Origin: Campylorhamphus procurvoides | Taxonomy: Eukaryota > Chordata > Aves > Passeriformes > Dendrocolaptidae | Length of the DNA stretch: 64,000 nucleotides | Direction: 5' to 3' | NCBI GenBank assembly: GCA_013396655.1 | Contig: WBMV01006429.1 | Coordinates: 1,112,739 to 1,176,738, forward strand | Shown: one piece after another, positions 13,601-27,900 of the stretch | Numbering within the stretch: the stretch's first letter is position 1 | Layout of the letters: each line of letters opens with the position of its first letter | Program-made: the position numbers and the translations under genes | Notes under the pieces: model-generated | Told to the model about the DNA's origin: nothing | Seen by the model: only the letters and a program-made list of their open reading frames with translations | The model's database searches: none

Positions 13601-16600
13601 CCCTGCTCTGCCCATCCCATCACTCCAGCACAGAGCTGAAAACAAGTAGTCAAAGTTTTATCGCTGCCACAGTTGTCAGAAAATTCTTTTATTTTTAATT
13701 CACCCTGCACAGCATCTTAACTGTGTTTAATCCCAAATGCTGCTGCCCCCAGACCTTGGGGGATTTGGCAGAGGGGGCACGAGGAGAATAATAATGCAGG
13801 CAACCTCAGCATCCCTTGCTCGTAAATGGAAATAAATTTGTGCTTTTGTGCTAATTAAATACGTGGATTTTATTTTGTTGTTGATGCCAAGCTGTCACTG
13901 ATTTTAGATTACGTTCTCTAGTCAGATGTGGTTTACTTTGTGCTACTGAGATGGAAGAAAATGCACTTTTTAGTTTTGATCTCCTACTCACACTGCCCTT
14001 ACAATGAAGCAGAGCACCTGAGAGTTACCAGGTACTTGTGTCTTTCCATCCTCACTGCTAAGTAGGAAGTCCTCTTCTGTAACAAAGAAGAGCTGGACAG
14101 GCTTTGCAGTTTGCAGAGCCAGGGCACTTTGGGCAGTGCCATGAGGGAAAAACAAGATTGGAAGCAAAGTCTGAGAGTGTTGGTGCTGTGGGGACCCTCC
14201 ACTCCTGCCTGGCGCTGTCCCCAAGGCCACTGGTGGCACAAGCCCTTGTGAAGTAGCTCCTGAATCACAGTTGACAGCCCAGCATGAGGAAATAAATTGG
14301 CAGCAACTTTGTGCAGTGTTTGTGTGCAGAGCTGTGATCCCCATTTCCCCACCACGAGACCAGTGTGACCAGTGAGTCAGTGAAATGGGCACAAACACCC
14401 CTCAGCCCCTCTTGGGGTGTGAATTTGGTGTACATCCTTCTCCTGCTCTGCCCCTTTTCCGCCTGGAATTGTTTGGTTCTCCTCCCTGGACAAACTTGTT
14501 TGAGCAACTCGCTCCCCTGAGGGCATGTTGGGCAATCTCATGACTCATGGTCTGGAGGAGTGCTCCAAAAACATCATTCCCTGTGTCCCAGTGAAACACT
14601 TCAGTGACACATCACATTTACCCACCACCCAGGAGCTCCCCCATCCTTCTCCTGAGCTGGGAAGGCCAGAGCAGGTTCCATGTTTTGGTGTTTGCCACAG
14701 AGCTGTTTTAACCCAGTTTGGTCTCAAGGCTAATTGGCAATAGCAAATCCATCTCTCCATTTCTTACAGTCCCATTTCTGTCCCTCCCAGGGAAAAGGGA
14801 CCTTAACCCACTCATCAGCATGCACCAAACTGGGAATTTTATAAGCCAGGAAAAACTGAAAGTTGCTAAAACTGTAATGATGCCAAACACCCAGGACTGC
14901 TGTGGGTGACAGCATAAGTCACCTCCTCATTCCTGCCCAGGGCAGGATGACATCCCCTGTGTCCCTTTGCTGGGGGACAGGCTGTGGCCAGCCCAGTGCC
15001 AGGAGCGAGTGTGGCAGTGTGGAGATTAGAGCAATTTGGACCTGTCACTTTGATGCACAGTGTTTTGCTCTGTGGTCACAGGCCCCCTTCAATAAATAAA
15101 ATCAGAGATGATTTCCTGTACCCGGTGGGATTTCTTGGGCTACAATTAGCACCAGAGAAGATTTCAAAATGCAGGAGTGTAAATTTATAGACACAGCTGT
15201 CAGAAAGGCTAAAAAACCTTCAGCCCTTAAATTACCAGCATCCTTGGCTGCTCAGTGCTGATACAAAGCCACACAAGACACTGAGCTGGCAGTGCCATTC
15301 CCCACGTCCTCATAAAGACTAAACCAGGATAGGTAATACAAATAAAACTGAACATAATGCAGTCTTCACGGTTATAATTTCTTTTAAGATCTACACCAGT
15401 TAGGCTTTCTATATAATTAAATCTATAGATTGCCTTTGAATGCTTACCTTGCAATTCCTCCAGCTCTGATGAAAAGTATGCTGTTCACAACGACAAGATT
15501 TATTGCATCTAGCACTCTATATTATAGCTGCTCTGCTAACCACAATAAACAAGATATGAAAAGCAATCATACAGATAATGCCACGGAGGAACAAGCACCA
15601 GCTTTGTCTTTAACCCTTTCACCTGCCTTCATGCTGGAAACTCCAGCCAGAGTTCCTGCAGCACCATCCAGCCCTGGTGGATTTAGGATCTTGTTTCTGT
15701 AGTAATAGACTCAAAGCTTGGGTTTCTTTTCCAGAATGGTTTGGACAGCTGAATTTCTCTCTGGCACTATCACCCATTGTTTCTGAGTTTAAACCCCCTT
15801 CCCAAAGGCTGGAGGGGGGTCCCATCACTGCCCTGGGCTCAGATTTACTGCCCAGCAGGTGTTGTCAGCTCAGAACACTAATTTTATTAATGATGTTTTG
15901 CATCACAGGAGCCTGAATTTGACCCTGGAGACTTCTAAACATTATTTAAAGGGGGAATTTCCATAAGAAGGTCAAGTGGAGATATATAAGCTTAATCAAG
16001 ACAGAGCTCAAATGTAATAGTCCTTCAATACCCACATGCCTGAGAATATTTTCTCAAATCCTGCTCCCCACCTTTAAATCCTGACCAGATCCAGAAATAA
16101 ACACTCCAGAGGCCAGAGCAGCAACCAAAGGCAAGAGTAGCACTGAAAAAAATCTATTTTTTGCCATTCCTGTTCATGCAGTGTAAACAATGAGTCCGTA
16201 TTTCTTGCACCTAATCAAATAAATGAAGCCCTGCTAAATGTTAGCACACGGGAGGACAGGGAAGCAAGCAGGAACTTGTTTTCTGCCTTACACACAGAAA
16301 CCATTGGCCATTTCAGCCCAGAGGAAGGAGAAATGCTCCACAAGTGGGAATTCACTCCTCTATAATATTTTCTGCCCCCCAAACCCCATTCACAAACAGG
16401 ATAGAGACTGCAGAAGTGTTTCGTTACTCCTTTGTATAGGGACAACTGATTTTCTTTCTTTCCTGCCCATTTTTTTCCCCAATTTTAAGTCTGTCTCCAG
16501 CCAGCCAGAACAGAAGTACCCTGGAATAATAAACTCCTTGTAAGGGATGCCAAAATCGGGCAGTGGCAGCAGAGGGGGCAGCAAGGTCTTGGGTTTAAGA

Positions 16601-19600
16601 ACAGACCAAATTGTTCTGTCCAGGGTAGAAGAACTAAAACATGCTGGAAATAAATGTAAAAATAGACTGGGGTCTGCAGTCCAAACAGAGCATATATTTA
16701 GTAGTTGTCAATGGGAAAGCAGAATATTCCTGGAAATTGCTCAAAAAGCATCCAAGGAAGAGTAGAAGATTTCCACACAGAGATTTTTAAGGCAGGTTGC
16801 TATGGATGCTGGGAAGGGTGTTCGTCTCTGACCCTCATAACAAAATACCATTCCCAAAAGCCATTTTTTCCAGGAATTGCAAGGACTTTAATTCTGGAAA
16901 CTTCTAAAAAACAAGTAGTTCAGAACGCAGCACTCTGGCATAACAGAGGTCCTTCATCAGTGGTGACAAATAACCCTGGGAAGGACCAGGAGAAGTGACC
17001 TAACCCTGTCAGTCAGGGAAAACTCTTCTGACAAACTTCATCCAGGTTGTTCTCAAGAGTTTCCTGAGATGGAGACTCTCCCATCCATACCAAAGAAACC
17101 CAGTCCCTGGCCACAGTTCTTCTAATGCCCAATATGTGCCCCACATGCCACAGCTAACTCTGCCCATCTACCAGGTATGAGCAAACCCTACGTAGGTAAA
17201 ATACATTTTTTACCAGAGTTACACTAAATACTCCAGAAAACAGCTGATTTCTCAGACTGGGCACAGGGGCAAAATGAAGGACTGTTCTTGTATCCCAAGG
17301 AATGAAAGATCAGCCACCACAGGGAGCAGCAGAGGAGCCAATGTTGGCAGAAGTGCACGTGGCTGTTTGACCAAAGTGCTCCCACAAGCATTTGTCCTGG
17401 ACATAAAAGCAATGATCACTGTCACCTGGTTTAGGGGTTTAGTCTATTTGTAATTTAATAGAAGAGTTTCCCAGAGATTTCTGCCCGATTGATTTTGCCT
17501 AATGGAACAAGCTTGTTTCCTGGGGCACTGTGTACTGCACCCTGCACAACACATCCAAAGGGCAGCAGAGCTCCTCTGCTCCTGTTCTAGCAGACTGTCA
17601 GCTTTTAATTAATCCAGGAGCTGCAGGGCAAATTCTTAGCGCAACCAGGAAAAAAATGTAAAGACAAAACATCAATTTATGCTCTGAATGCCCCTGTGCA
17701 TTATGATTGTACTCTTGGAGCATTTAAACTGGAGGCTGCAAGGCTGGACTGCTTGTAGCATTTGAGTGCCTGTCAGATTCCCCCCCTTTCAGACCTCTGC
17801 CAGATCCTCTTTATCCTTTATAACATCACATGCTTTCAGTAGGAGGCTGTCTTTGATGCTGATTTCCTCTCTGATTCTCCAGGCATAGATAAATGAAGGT
17901 TTCCTTTATGTTTAGAAGTGCAATGAAAGCCCTGGGCATTTCAGTACCTGCATTCACACACAACACAACAGAGCTGGGCAGGTTCTCTTGGAGCACCCCG
18001 TTGCACACCAGGGGATCAGTCCTGGATTTCACCACCAGGGGTACACACATGTGTCATCCCTGAGCCCAAATCCTGCATGTTTTTTGGCTTCATATAAATT
18101 TTGAACTGCCTGTGAGACTGCTGACTAATTGTGCCACCTACTAAGGAACATCCCCATCTTCTTTTAGCAGCTTTGGAACTAAATTTAGAATGCTAACCTT
18201 TAAAAATTACTTGTGCTTTGGTTTTTGGGGGTACAAGGACGGTTGAGCTACTCCTTCAAAGGTCAATTCATGTTGTAGCCCTTTTTGAATGTTTTTGTGC
18301 AGACAAAGCATCCCACAGCTGCACCTGAGAGACCTTGGCCAGGAAGGAACACAGTTCTCAAGCATCATGAGAAGAACGAGCACCAGCACCCAGATTTTTG
18401 TCTCCTGGCCATTGGCTTGGGCCAGGCTGCTCCACTTCATGCTGTTTGATGAGACAACAAGCACCTGCACAATTTAGAGGAGCAGATGGACAACTGAGAC
18501 ACCTCTGTCAGAGCAGACATGATGTTCAACAGGGCTGCCACCAGCCTAGTAAAAATATCATAAAACATCATGAGTAACAACATGATACATCAAGATGTTC
18601 CTGGTGTGCCCAAAAACCCCTCCTGCTCTCCAACTCCTGCTGTCCATCATCAGCACTGGTAGAATAAATGGTTAAAACAGAGTGTTGGGTGCCTGATCTT
18701 TACAATTCAGGTGGATGCAGCACGTGAGGGAGCGTGCAGAAAAGTGCTCTATCCCCAGCAATTTCTTTGCCATCCATCTGCCTTCCCACGTGTTAAATCC
18801 TGGAGACGCCACCAGCGTGCAGATAACTGGATATTGGATTGCAGCCAGCCCTGCACAAGTAAAGGCACATTCAGGCCCAAGATGTTTTCTGGCATCAGTA
18901 TCAAGCTTCAATTCTGGCGACTAAGGATGCTTAAAGGGCAGTATAATATCAGAGACACTCCCCTCACCGTTTGATTTCCTCGTGCAATACCGTGTGGTGA
19001 GATTCACACAAGGTTTGCAAAGCATCAGATCTGCTCTTTTCAAAGACAGCTGGGAATACCCCTGGAAAAATGTGAAAAACACAGCATGTGTTGGGACCGG
19101 TGCCTCTCCCTCATTATTCCATGTAAATACAAGCAGTCTGACCCCTCCAAAGAGACTTTGCATTTCTCAGAAAATGACCATCTGTCAGGCAACAAAGGGC
19201 GCTCATTATTTAAATTAAGAATCTATTCCCTGCTGCCATTTTCACTCACTTCTCATTACAGCACTCTCAAACACCCCGTTCCCTGAGCTGAGATCACAAC
19301 TTCCTCCCCCTTCCATCACCCATAAAGACCCAACTAAAGGAGGCCAGAGCTTGTGTGCCAGGAGAGCCCTGGATTTGCCATCCAGGGGAGTCATGTGAAT
19401 CAGAAAATATACACAAAGCACCCCATAAACTGACAGTGTAATAGTGACTTTGAAGCATCTTATTACGAAGTCTAAGTTTCCTTGAGGAGTGTGGATGGGA
19501 GTGGTGGGACCACAGAGGGACATCTACAGCTGCCCTTGCACACTCTGGGAGCTGCTTCTGCTCATCATTCCCAAATAACCTGCACTGGGGAAAGGAGACA

Positions 19601-21635
19601 AAGCCACCCAAATGTTGTAGGCCATCATCTCTGAACCACAGCAATGCCTTCTGTGCAGCTGCAGACATCCAGAGGTGGAGGGAGTTCAGCAGAGCCTCAA
19701 CTTCCCTCCCAACACAATTTCAAAGTATCTCCTACTGAAGAAGAGAGTTCTGGGAGAGTTTTTCTTGCTAGTTCTTGTTGTTAATCAAGAGGCTTCCTCC
19801 TCTCCCCCCTCCCATCAAGCTGATACCAAGAAATCCTCAGCTTGACATGATTTGCTAAATGTCACTTGTCACAGGGCTGCACAGCTCAGGGAAACGTGAG
19901 CGAGAAGCCAGAGCAGGGACGAGGCCACGATGCCAGGAGACCTCACAGCTCTGCCTCAGGCTCTCTGGGAGCAGCCCCATCCCCTCCCTGGGCCTCCATT
20001 CCCAGCTAGACAAGAAACAACGTGGAAAAGCCTCAAGCCTCATGGTCAGGGGGAAGGGAAGTAAATGCAAGGTGATAACACACGCAGATAACTCAGAGGT
20101 GGAAATAAATGAGGCTGCTCTTAGATATCCCCATCTCCTGCTTGGCTGGTGGAGCAGATCCAGCTTTTCACAGGCTGCTGTCTCCATCACAGAATACCCA
20201 GAGTATTTTATACCCATTCCATGGGTATGGAAATGTCTGATTTCCCTGAGGCTGGAACGACAGCAGGGGGAAACTCGTGCCAGCCACGATTAGAGAGCAA
20301 AGGGGCTTGGGCTGACAATTCCCATCGGCTGGAGGTACGTGGGGAACGAAGAACTCTCCTTGCTAGAGGCAAATTGCATGGCCAGACACTGGAAATGATT
20401 GTGAAGTACTCATATTCTCTGCTGGAAAGAGCCTTGGGAGTGCAAACTATTTATTAAACAATAAAACCCATCAAGCTCTTTTTAATATTTTATGTGAGGG
20501 GAAATGCATTTCTATTATTTTTAATAAGGCAAGGTTTAAACAGCTTTGGAGGAAAAGGAAAGGATCTGTTCAGGATAAGTGTAGACTCTCCACAAGCAAT
20601 CCCAGGCTGTGTTTATTATGGGGATTGTCACACTGCAAGATGCAAAAATAAGAATCAACAAAGCACAGCCTGTTCTGTGGAATTGCTTTACACATTTAAA
20701 TAAAAAAGGGAGGGTGAGCTTTAGGAATGCTGCAATGACATCAACTCTTCTCTTGATCAAAATCAAGCCTGAACAAGTAGAAGTATGTGATCTTTCCACG
20801 TGCTGAATGCCAAGTGACCCCATACCAGAAAATTCTGGGAGCTGTACCATAGATTGAGCCTGACATTTATCAAGGAGAAGCAGAGAAACATCCAGTGACT
20901 GTCTGGGGCTTGGCTGGAGCCAGCAAGAGGTGACCATGCAGACTGGTCAGACTCCAGCATAGCTGCACAGCTCAAAAGCACGAGAAGAAATCCCATTAAC
21001 TGTGACTAATCAAAGATTTGGAAGGGAATGGTCTAAGAGTGCCTGCTGTTTGCCTCTGGCATGGCTTTTTCATGCTGCTGGATGCCTTTGAAGCTCTGCA
21101 ACCTGGTCATTTGTGTGGCCATAAAAGCACCCTCGGCCTGAGCTTGTTGCTGCTGCTGCCAGCTACCTTCTGGGGGCAAAACAAGCAAGCAAACAAAAAT
21201 CCTCCGGTGCAAATTTAGGAGAGCTGAACAGAAATAAATCCCAGAGCTCGTCTCTGGAGCACTCTTCAAAAGAAATTAGTTGAAAGTAAATCAAAGGCTC
21301 TCATCCAAGAACAGCAATGGAAAAACATCATAGAGACACCAAGCAGTCACTTCAAGAGGTGGGCAAGTATTGGCAGGAGAATATGGGACTTTGTGCCTTC
21401 CCTCTGGAGGTCTCTGTTTCTGTCACAAGATGCTTTGCCCCAGGGTCTGCCTCTGGGAACAGGCTCTTATGTCCCAAATGCACTCACAAGCAAGGCTGGC
21501 TTCTTGATGGCCCAGATTGGCCACACCAGCAGCCCCTGGATGAAGCCCTGCTGAAAATGTGGGCTTTCTACTGCACAAACTCAAATAAAACCCTGAAAAA
21601 AGGGATCTTTCTTCTGTTTTGCCCAGGAGTAGCCT
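10655..21635. other. Gene-free stretch
   Basis: No convincing exon, RNA gene or recent transposon is visible on either strand. The short open frames overlap each other in opposite frames, as expected by chance in moderately GC-rich DNA. I looked specifically for plus-strand PH and RhoGAP exons of an ARHGAP22/24-type gene and found none by eye. Confidence 0.55.
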
Positions 21636-21639
21636 CAGC

Positions 21640-21785
21640 TTAGTTATTGTATCTAGCTGGGCACACCACAGCAAAGCCAACCACAAAAGGTCCAGAGGAA
21701 AACAAAAACTGCCTGAAAAACTCAAGGAGAAAGAGTGGCTGAAGTGGGACTATTTAGCTGGAAGAAAAAGAGCAAGCAAGGAACA
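21640..21785 (+). mobile_element. Degraded CR1 LINE fragment (probable)
   Basis: The stretch reads like the mid-3' part of a CR1 retroposon on the plus strand. The blocks GGTCCAGAGGAAAACAAAA, GAGTGGCTGAAG.GGGACT and TTTAGCTGGAAGAAAAAGAG fall in the order expected from CR1 consensus. It is heavily diverged with uncertain ends and no coding capacity. It could instead be another old retroelement. Confidence 0.45.
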
Positions 21786-21789
21786 TACT

Positions 21790-24675
21790 GAGCTTCAAAT
21801 GGATAGGGGCTTTCCCTGCTGGGATTGAAGGCAGGACCTGATCTCCATGCTTGTGATGGATCAGGTGGGAGGAAATGAGCTTGGACCAGAGCAAAGAGGA
21901 GAGAGGTTGGATGTTGGGTCAAAAGGTCTTCCTGCAGCCGAGGAGAGCTCCATGTGGATCTGAGCTTTATCGGGAAACAACAGAGAGCTGAAGGGCAAGG
22001 TGGGCAGGGGGGGTCAGGTGTGACACTGTGGGGGCTCAGCAGTGTCCAACCTGCAGCTCACAAGGCCAGGGGACATTGTTGAGAGTCACCCACAGCCCTG
22101 CAAGGCTGGAGCACAGCCATGCCCTGCCCACCACCTGGTATCAGGGTCACCGTGCCACTGGGGACAAGTGAACTTGGACATCTCACATCACAAAACCCTT
22201 CCACCCATCTCATGGCCACTGTCTACTGGGCACAGATCCCATTTTCCCATGGGACTGGAGGGGAATGCCTGAGCCAATCCATATCCCTCAGACTTGCAGC
22301 TTTCTCCTACTTCTGCTTTCACTTCACATTTCAAACCCACCACTTTGTACCTCCCAGCCAGCACAGCCCCTTCCAAATTGGTGGTTAAATGAAAACCAAA
22401 GAAACATTTAAAAATTTCATCAATGCCACTTGGCCACGTGCCTTCAGGCTGTGTATCTTTAAATGAGATGTCACATGTAATTTAGTGGCTATATTAAGTA
22501 TTGTTTTTCACTTTTAGCTGCATGGCTGTGGGCAGCCCTGTATCAGTGCACACCTTCATTCTTCATTAGGGGAGATAAATGGAAATGGCACCATTTTTCT
22601 GAATTAAAGTCCAAATATCTGACATGTCAATACCATCTAATGGAACAAAGCACTACAGATTCCTAGAGCAGGTGTTTAATTTGCATGTTATTACTGACAA
22701 GCAAGATTAATGCTTTGCTAAATACTTATGCTGCAGTAACAAGGAAAGCAGAGGGAGTTTTACTTAAAATGGCAAACAATGACAAAATATTGTAAGTTCC
22801 TTTTCTCCTCAAGTCATTCAGTCTTTACAACAGAACTGAAATCTTACAGCCTTGGCATTTGTTTCTACCTCCAGACTGCACCTTGTGCATTTTTGGGTTG
22901 TGCCACTCAGCAGTCTCACCAGTTCTCCCTACAAGCCAAAGCCATGGGATGGCAGTGATGCTCTCAGTGGGAGCAGGGCTGTTCTGCTGCTCCCCCACCC
23001 CAGCCCTTCCCTCAGGAAGGACTTGGGAAGAGACAGAGTTTAAACCTTATCCCAGAAACATTTAGCCCCCCAGGATGTTTCTTTCTACACCCTAAGCTGG
23101 TTCTTGCCAGGCTGCTTCCTACATGTGCATTTAAACAGCATAATATCACAGGAATCCAAAGTGCTTCTGGAATAATAACAATAAGGAAAAAAAGAGAAAT
23201 GCAATTAAATTACAGCTCAGGGCCATTTGCTGTGCAGGAACCCTTTGCTCTGCAAAGACTTGCCACAAGAATTCATCTTGTGCTAAGCAACACCATGTGA
23301 ACTTGGCTCCTCTGCATTTGTCCCACCACCAGCACCCTCATTTGGACAAGGATAGTGGGGAACACACTTGTTTTCAGCTCATATATTATACAAATTTGAA
23401 ATTTGTACAGAGCTTGGGTACCCATCTCCTGTTCACCACTGACCAAACCAGATGCCTTGTGCTTCACCAGGTGTAGGAAAGCCTGTAGGACAGGAATTGT
23501 ATTGAAAATCTACTAGGGTTTTTCTGTGCCTCACCACAGTTCTCCTGCAGCATTTTAATAACAAGATCTTCCATTCATTTTTCCAGAAAAGGACTTCAAT
23601 TTTTTGAAAACAAAATAAAGGCTACTATTCAGATGCTCATCTCACACACCAGCCTGGCACAAGACTGTCAAGTACCTGGTAAGGCAATTAAAACCCCTGG
23701 GCTTTCCCTGCAGAATCTTCCATTAAAGAACTCAATACTTCTCACCTGGCATCTCCTTTGGGTGGCTTAAGGGTACAGCTCTGCAGCTCCACAATCCTTC
23801 TTCCCTTTAAAGCTTGCAATCAAGACAAAAATCTTTAGTAATCTCAGCCCCATTTTAACCTCAGTCCTGTTTCAAACACTGAGTTATGGGGACTGCCCCC
23901 TATTTATACCCACCCCAGGGCCAGTAGGTGGAGTAGCAAACTCTAATGAGCTCATCCCTCTTTCTGGGCAGCTGAGGGCAAATTGGGCAAAGGTTTTGGG
24001 GGATTATTTGCCCTGCAGTAATTAATGGATGTAATTAATTAAGGGATGCAGAGAGGATCCAGTCCCAGCAGTATGATTGTCCCAAATGTGTCCCATGGAA
24101 GGCTGGTGCAGGGGACATGTCCCTGGTTAGCAGCTCCTTCAGCTGCTCCTCTGTGACAGCCAGTGGCCCTCAGCCCATGGGCTGGCAGGGAACTTCTGCA
24201 TTCAGGGCCATGAAATAGCCATTAAATAAAGTAAACCCCTGTGTTGCTGAGCTCCTGCTGCATTGCATACCATAGAAAAAAAACAATGAAGAAAATAACT
24301 CCACATTAATGACTATTGATTGAAATAAATGTGCTTGTGCTATCCATGGCAGCAGCAAGGTGGGGACAGGGACACCCCTCCTGGGCAGCTGGAGGCAAAT
24401 GGGACACCCCAGTCTCTCAGCCCTAATGAAAACAGAGCTCATTAACATGATCAAAAACTTCAGTGTCTTCAACCTGTTCCTCTCCTGATGATGGGAGGTT
24501 GCTTTAATGTCTGGGAAGGTAAAAAAGATTTTACCCAAAGCCCTCCTGGGCTCTGGCATCGATTTCTCCCTGGAGCTCCCATGCCAGGGTGCTGGTGGCT
24601 GCAGGAGGCACTTCGGTAGCCATCAGTCATCCAGACTATTTTATTATTCTGGAGGCACAAAAATAGCATGGTAAC
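21790..24675. other. Gene-free stretch
   Basis: No supportable gene. It holds AT-rich runs (22.38-22.80 kb), GC-richer segments with chance open frames, and a CTCF-like motif near 23.92 kb listed separately. Confidence 0.55.
23920..23933 (+). promoter_or_regulatory. CTCF-like motif
   Basis: GCCAGTAGGTGGAG fits the CTCF core (CCASYAGRKGG) on the plus strand at every core position. It lies just after a CCCCTATTTATACCC block. A single motif match is common by chance, so occupancy is unproven. Confidence 0.25.
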
Positions 24676-24679
24676 TGAT

Positions 24680-24960
24680 TCTGCAGCTTCGGTTGTGGTT
24701 TTGCTTTTAATTTATTTATTGGTAATTACAGCCTGAGAAAAACGAAAGATAGCACGTGGGCTCTATCTAAATAACTCCTTTGCCCACTGCTGCACCCGTG
24801 CTATAATCTGCAGGCCTGTCTGCACTCTCAGTAAACTCTTTAAAGATTTAATCAAACAAATTAATCCCTTAACTCGCCCGTTCCCTCAGAGCTGTCATTC
24901 AGGAGGCAGCTTATTTTCTGATTTCTAAGAGCCCGGTTTCTGCCAAGCGCAATTTGAAAT
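24680..24960. promoter_or_regulatory. Candidate conserved non-coding element
   Basis: A 280-bp AT-rich stretch with TTGGTAATTACAG, ATTAATCCCTTAA (Otx/Pitx-type TAATCC), CTATCTAAATAA and several CpGs (ACG, ACGTG, CCCGTG, GCCCG, AGCGC). It is flanked by unrelated sequence and has no open frame. It resembles developmental enhancers, but conservation cannot be judged from one sequence. Confidence 0.3.
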
Positions 24961-24964
24961 GACA

Positions 24965-27900
24965 CAGCCCTTAAAAAATGCCCAGATAAAAGATTTGCTC
25001 TGAAACCCCCAGTTTATATCCTGGAATTTGCAGTGTATGAAATTGAGATCCATTTAAATTGAAGCCCACGCCAGTGAGCTCTGTGCAAGGCAGGGTCTGC
25101 TCAGAGCTGGGGGAGGAGGGGATGGGATTGAGCAGGGTGGGATCTCCTCCCAGCCCCACTGCTGGCTGCTCTCACCTTGGCCAAGTCATTTAAATGCTCT
25201 ACACTGTTTAGTCATCTGTAAAATTGGTATATTACTATTTACTTACCTCCAAGAGATATAGAGAAGGTTACTGTGAAATACCTGGAGACCTTCAGGGAAC
25301 AGACCTGATGTCCTGTCTGCTGGTTCCTGAGCAGCCCCCTGAGCCAGATTTGGCAAGTCCTGGGTCTGTCACTGACCCCAAGGCAAGAGATCCCCATGCT
25401 GTGGGGTGAGCAGTTTCTGGACAAGGGCAGCAGCTGAGATGTCAGGTCTAGAAATAAAATACTCTTTCTTGGAAACTAACCTGGCTCACCCCTGCAAGTA
25501 GTTCTGAGGTTTCAGTCATGAATTGACCTATTTTCATTTGAAATGACCAAATAAGCAACTCAGTGCTTGTCAAAACTCTGTGATGTTCATCATTTAAACG
25601 TGAAGGAAACTGGGAAACCTTGAGTTGATTCTGCCAGATATTCTTGCTGGAAACATGTCCCATCCTACAGTGCACAACCACAGGTTGAATCACTGATGGA
25701 TGGCATCTGATGTGTGGCAGCTGCTGAGCTCCTCCTTTTTACCCAGATGTTTAAGCATGCCAAGAGCTGCTAATATCTGCTAATAGGCAAAAGTGACTGA
25801 AAAAAACCCCTTTATATAGAAAATTTAAGTTTAAATTTTCGTGCTTCAGGATCTTTCAGCCTTTTCTTTATAAACACACCCAAAAGTGATGCTCAAAGAG
25901 AAGAGCTGGAGCCAGAGGAGTCTAAGGCTGTGCCCAGTTCAGTCCTCTCACCAGCCTTTCGCCAGTGCCGAGGTAAAGTCCTTGTTGCACAAGCAAGGAC
26001 TCCTCTGGATGAGATTTAGGATGATTTAGCAGATTTGGGATGCTGGGCAGGCAGGTTAATGGAGCCACTGCTGCCTTGTCACTTGTGGCCCTTCCTTGCA
26101 TGCATCAAAGACAGTTGTCACCATTCTTTCCTCCCATGGGTTGCTGTTGGAGGAGCATTATGCCAACAGAGAATATTTTCCACCCAGCTTCTCCAGAACG
26201 TGGGCAAGAAAGAGGAGACTTTCCAAGGGCAGAAATCCTGAGAAAATGGCTAAACCCAAGGGCAGTGACAGCAGCTCCTGCCCACACATCCTCTCCGTGT
26301 CCAGCCCTGGGGGCTCTTTGCAGGAGCTGCTCCATCAGCTTCCCACAGAAATCGCTGTATCATTATCCTCAGCTTGGCTTTGAACCAGGGCTTTCAGAGT
26401 TTATACAAGTAGTAGCTAAAAGGCATTTAATAGCACACTGCAGCCAGTAAGCAATGAATTATTTAGAATATTTTACTAAGAATAATTGCTGTTTTTAAAG
26501 AGATTTTCCCCCCCCCATCCTCCCTGGGGCCTGTAAGTGCTTTCACGGTAGTAATAGCGAGCAAGAGAAAAACCCCAAAATACAAAGCCACCTAATAGCA
26601 GCTGCCTGGGATCAGCTAAACCACCGTGCAGAGGAGGAAGAGCATCTCAAATGTGGTTTCAGCATTTGTTTATTAATTGAAATAAATACACAACCGCAGA
26701 CAATGAAGCACATGCACTGCCAGAGCCAGGCTCGCAGCCCAGCCAGTCTGGGCAGGATCGGGGACACTCTCACACTCTCCAATTTGTTGGAACTCCCACA
26801 AAAGGCTGAAACAAAGTCTTTCTGAGGTCCTGAGGTGCAGTGAGAGGCCAAAAGGGGTGAGTGGCCAAAGGCCATGGCACCCACACTGCCTTGGATGGAG
26901 CTGGGGATGGTGGGATGCCATGGCCTTGGTGGCAGCTGGGGGGACAAGAAGGATTTAACCCGGGAGTTAATGCAAGTAACTCAACTTGGGTGGAAGTCAA
27001 GGGTGGTGTCCAAGTTCCCCTCCCAGTCCTGGTCCTGCTCAGGCCAGGGCTGAGGCTTCCAGCAGCACTTGGAGGATGTTCTGCCTGCCCAGAGCCCCCT
27101 CTTCTGGAAATTTATCAGCTGCTGTTTGCAAAAACAATAAAAATGTTTGTTATTTACGTGCTACATCAAGTTGAGAGCTCTGCTGGGAGAGCGAGCACAA
27201 GTGAGGAGGATCAAAGGTTCAATGCTCAGCAATTTAAGGGAGGGGTTAAACTTGAGCAGAACTGTCGTGGCTTTTGCTCACATGTTTTGGAAAGTCATCC
27301 TTTCCCAAAATTCCAGGTGAGAAAACTCTTTCTTCAAAACCCAGGTGGGAAGGAGATGCTTCACTCAAGACACCGAGAAGTCCAGAAGGGAACGGGAAAA
27401 CAAACCCACCTCTAAAAACTCAGTTAAAAAACATCCCAGGATTTCCCACCTGCCAGTCCTTTCCCCTGGATTGCAAATGTTTCCTCTAATTAATAGCGCT
27501 CTGCTCTGTGAGTGTCTACTAATGATACGCTCCAGGCAAAAGACCCAGAGCAGGGAGCTCTCCATCGATCCCCCGATCGATTCTTTTATCTTTTTCCCTG
27601 TTGTTATTGTACATGCAAATGGCTGGTAATGACTCAACATTACGACCACTCTCTTCAAGTGACATTTAGGGAAATGTGATTGAATCAAAGGGTGTGACAC
27701 GGCTGCTTGTCCCTCTCTGTCCCTCACCCTCAGCCGGGGTGACCCTGCAGGGCTCGCTGTGCCTCAGCCCCCTTCTCCCCAGCAGCATCAGCAGGCTCAA
27801 GTCAACACAAACCAGAGGAATAAAAGACCCAGAAGCATGAAATAAATTTTGTTTGAATCTGGATAAAACAAAGAGTAAGAAATGCTGGGTCTGGGTGTTG

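Noticed and set aside
14295..14320. NWQQ reading resembling the PH-domain NWQQRWF motif
   Set aside because: The next residues (LCAV) do not fit and there is no open exon around it.
26861..27415. 184-codon plus-strand open frame, the longest in the left half
   Set aside because: Gly/Pro/Leu-biased, no domain, no splice context, and overlapped by other open frames; consistent with chance in GC-richer DNA.
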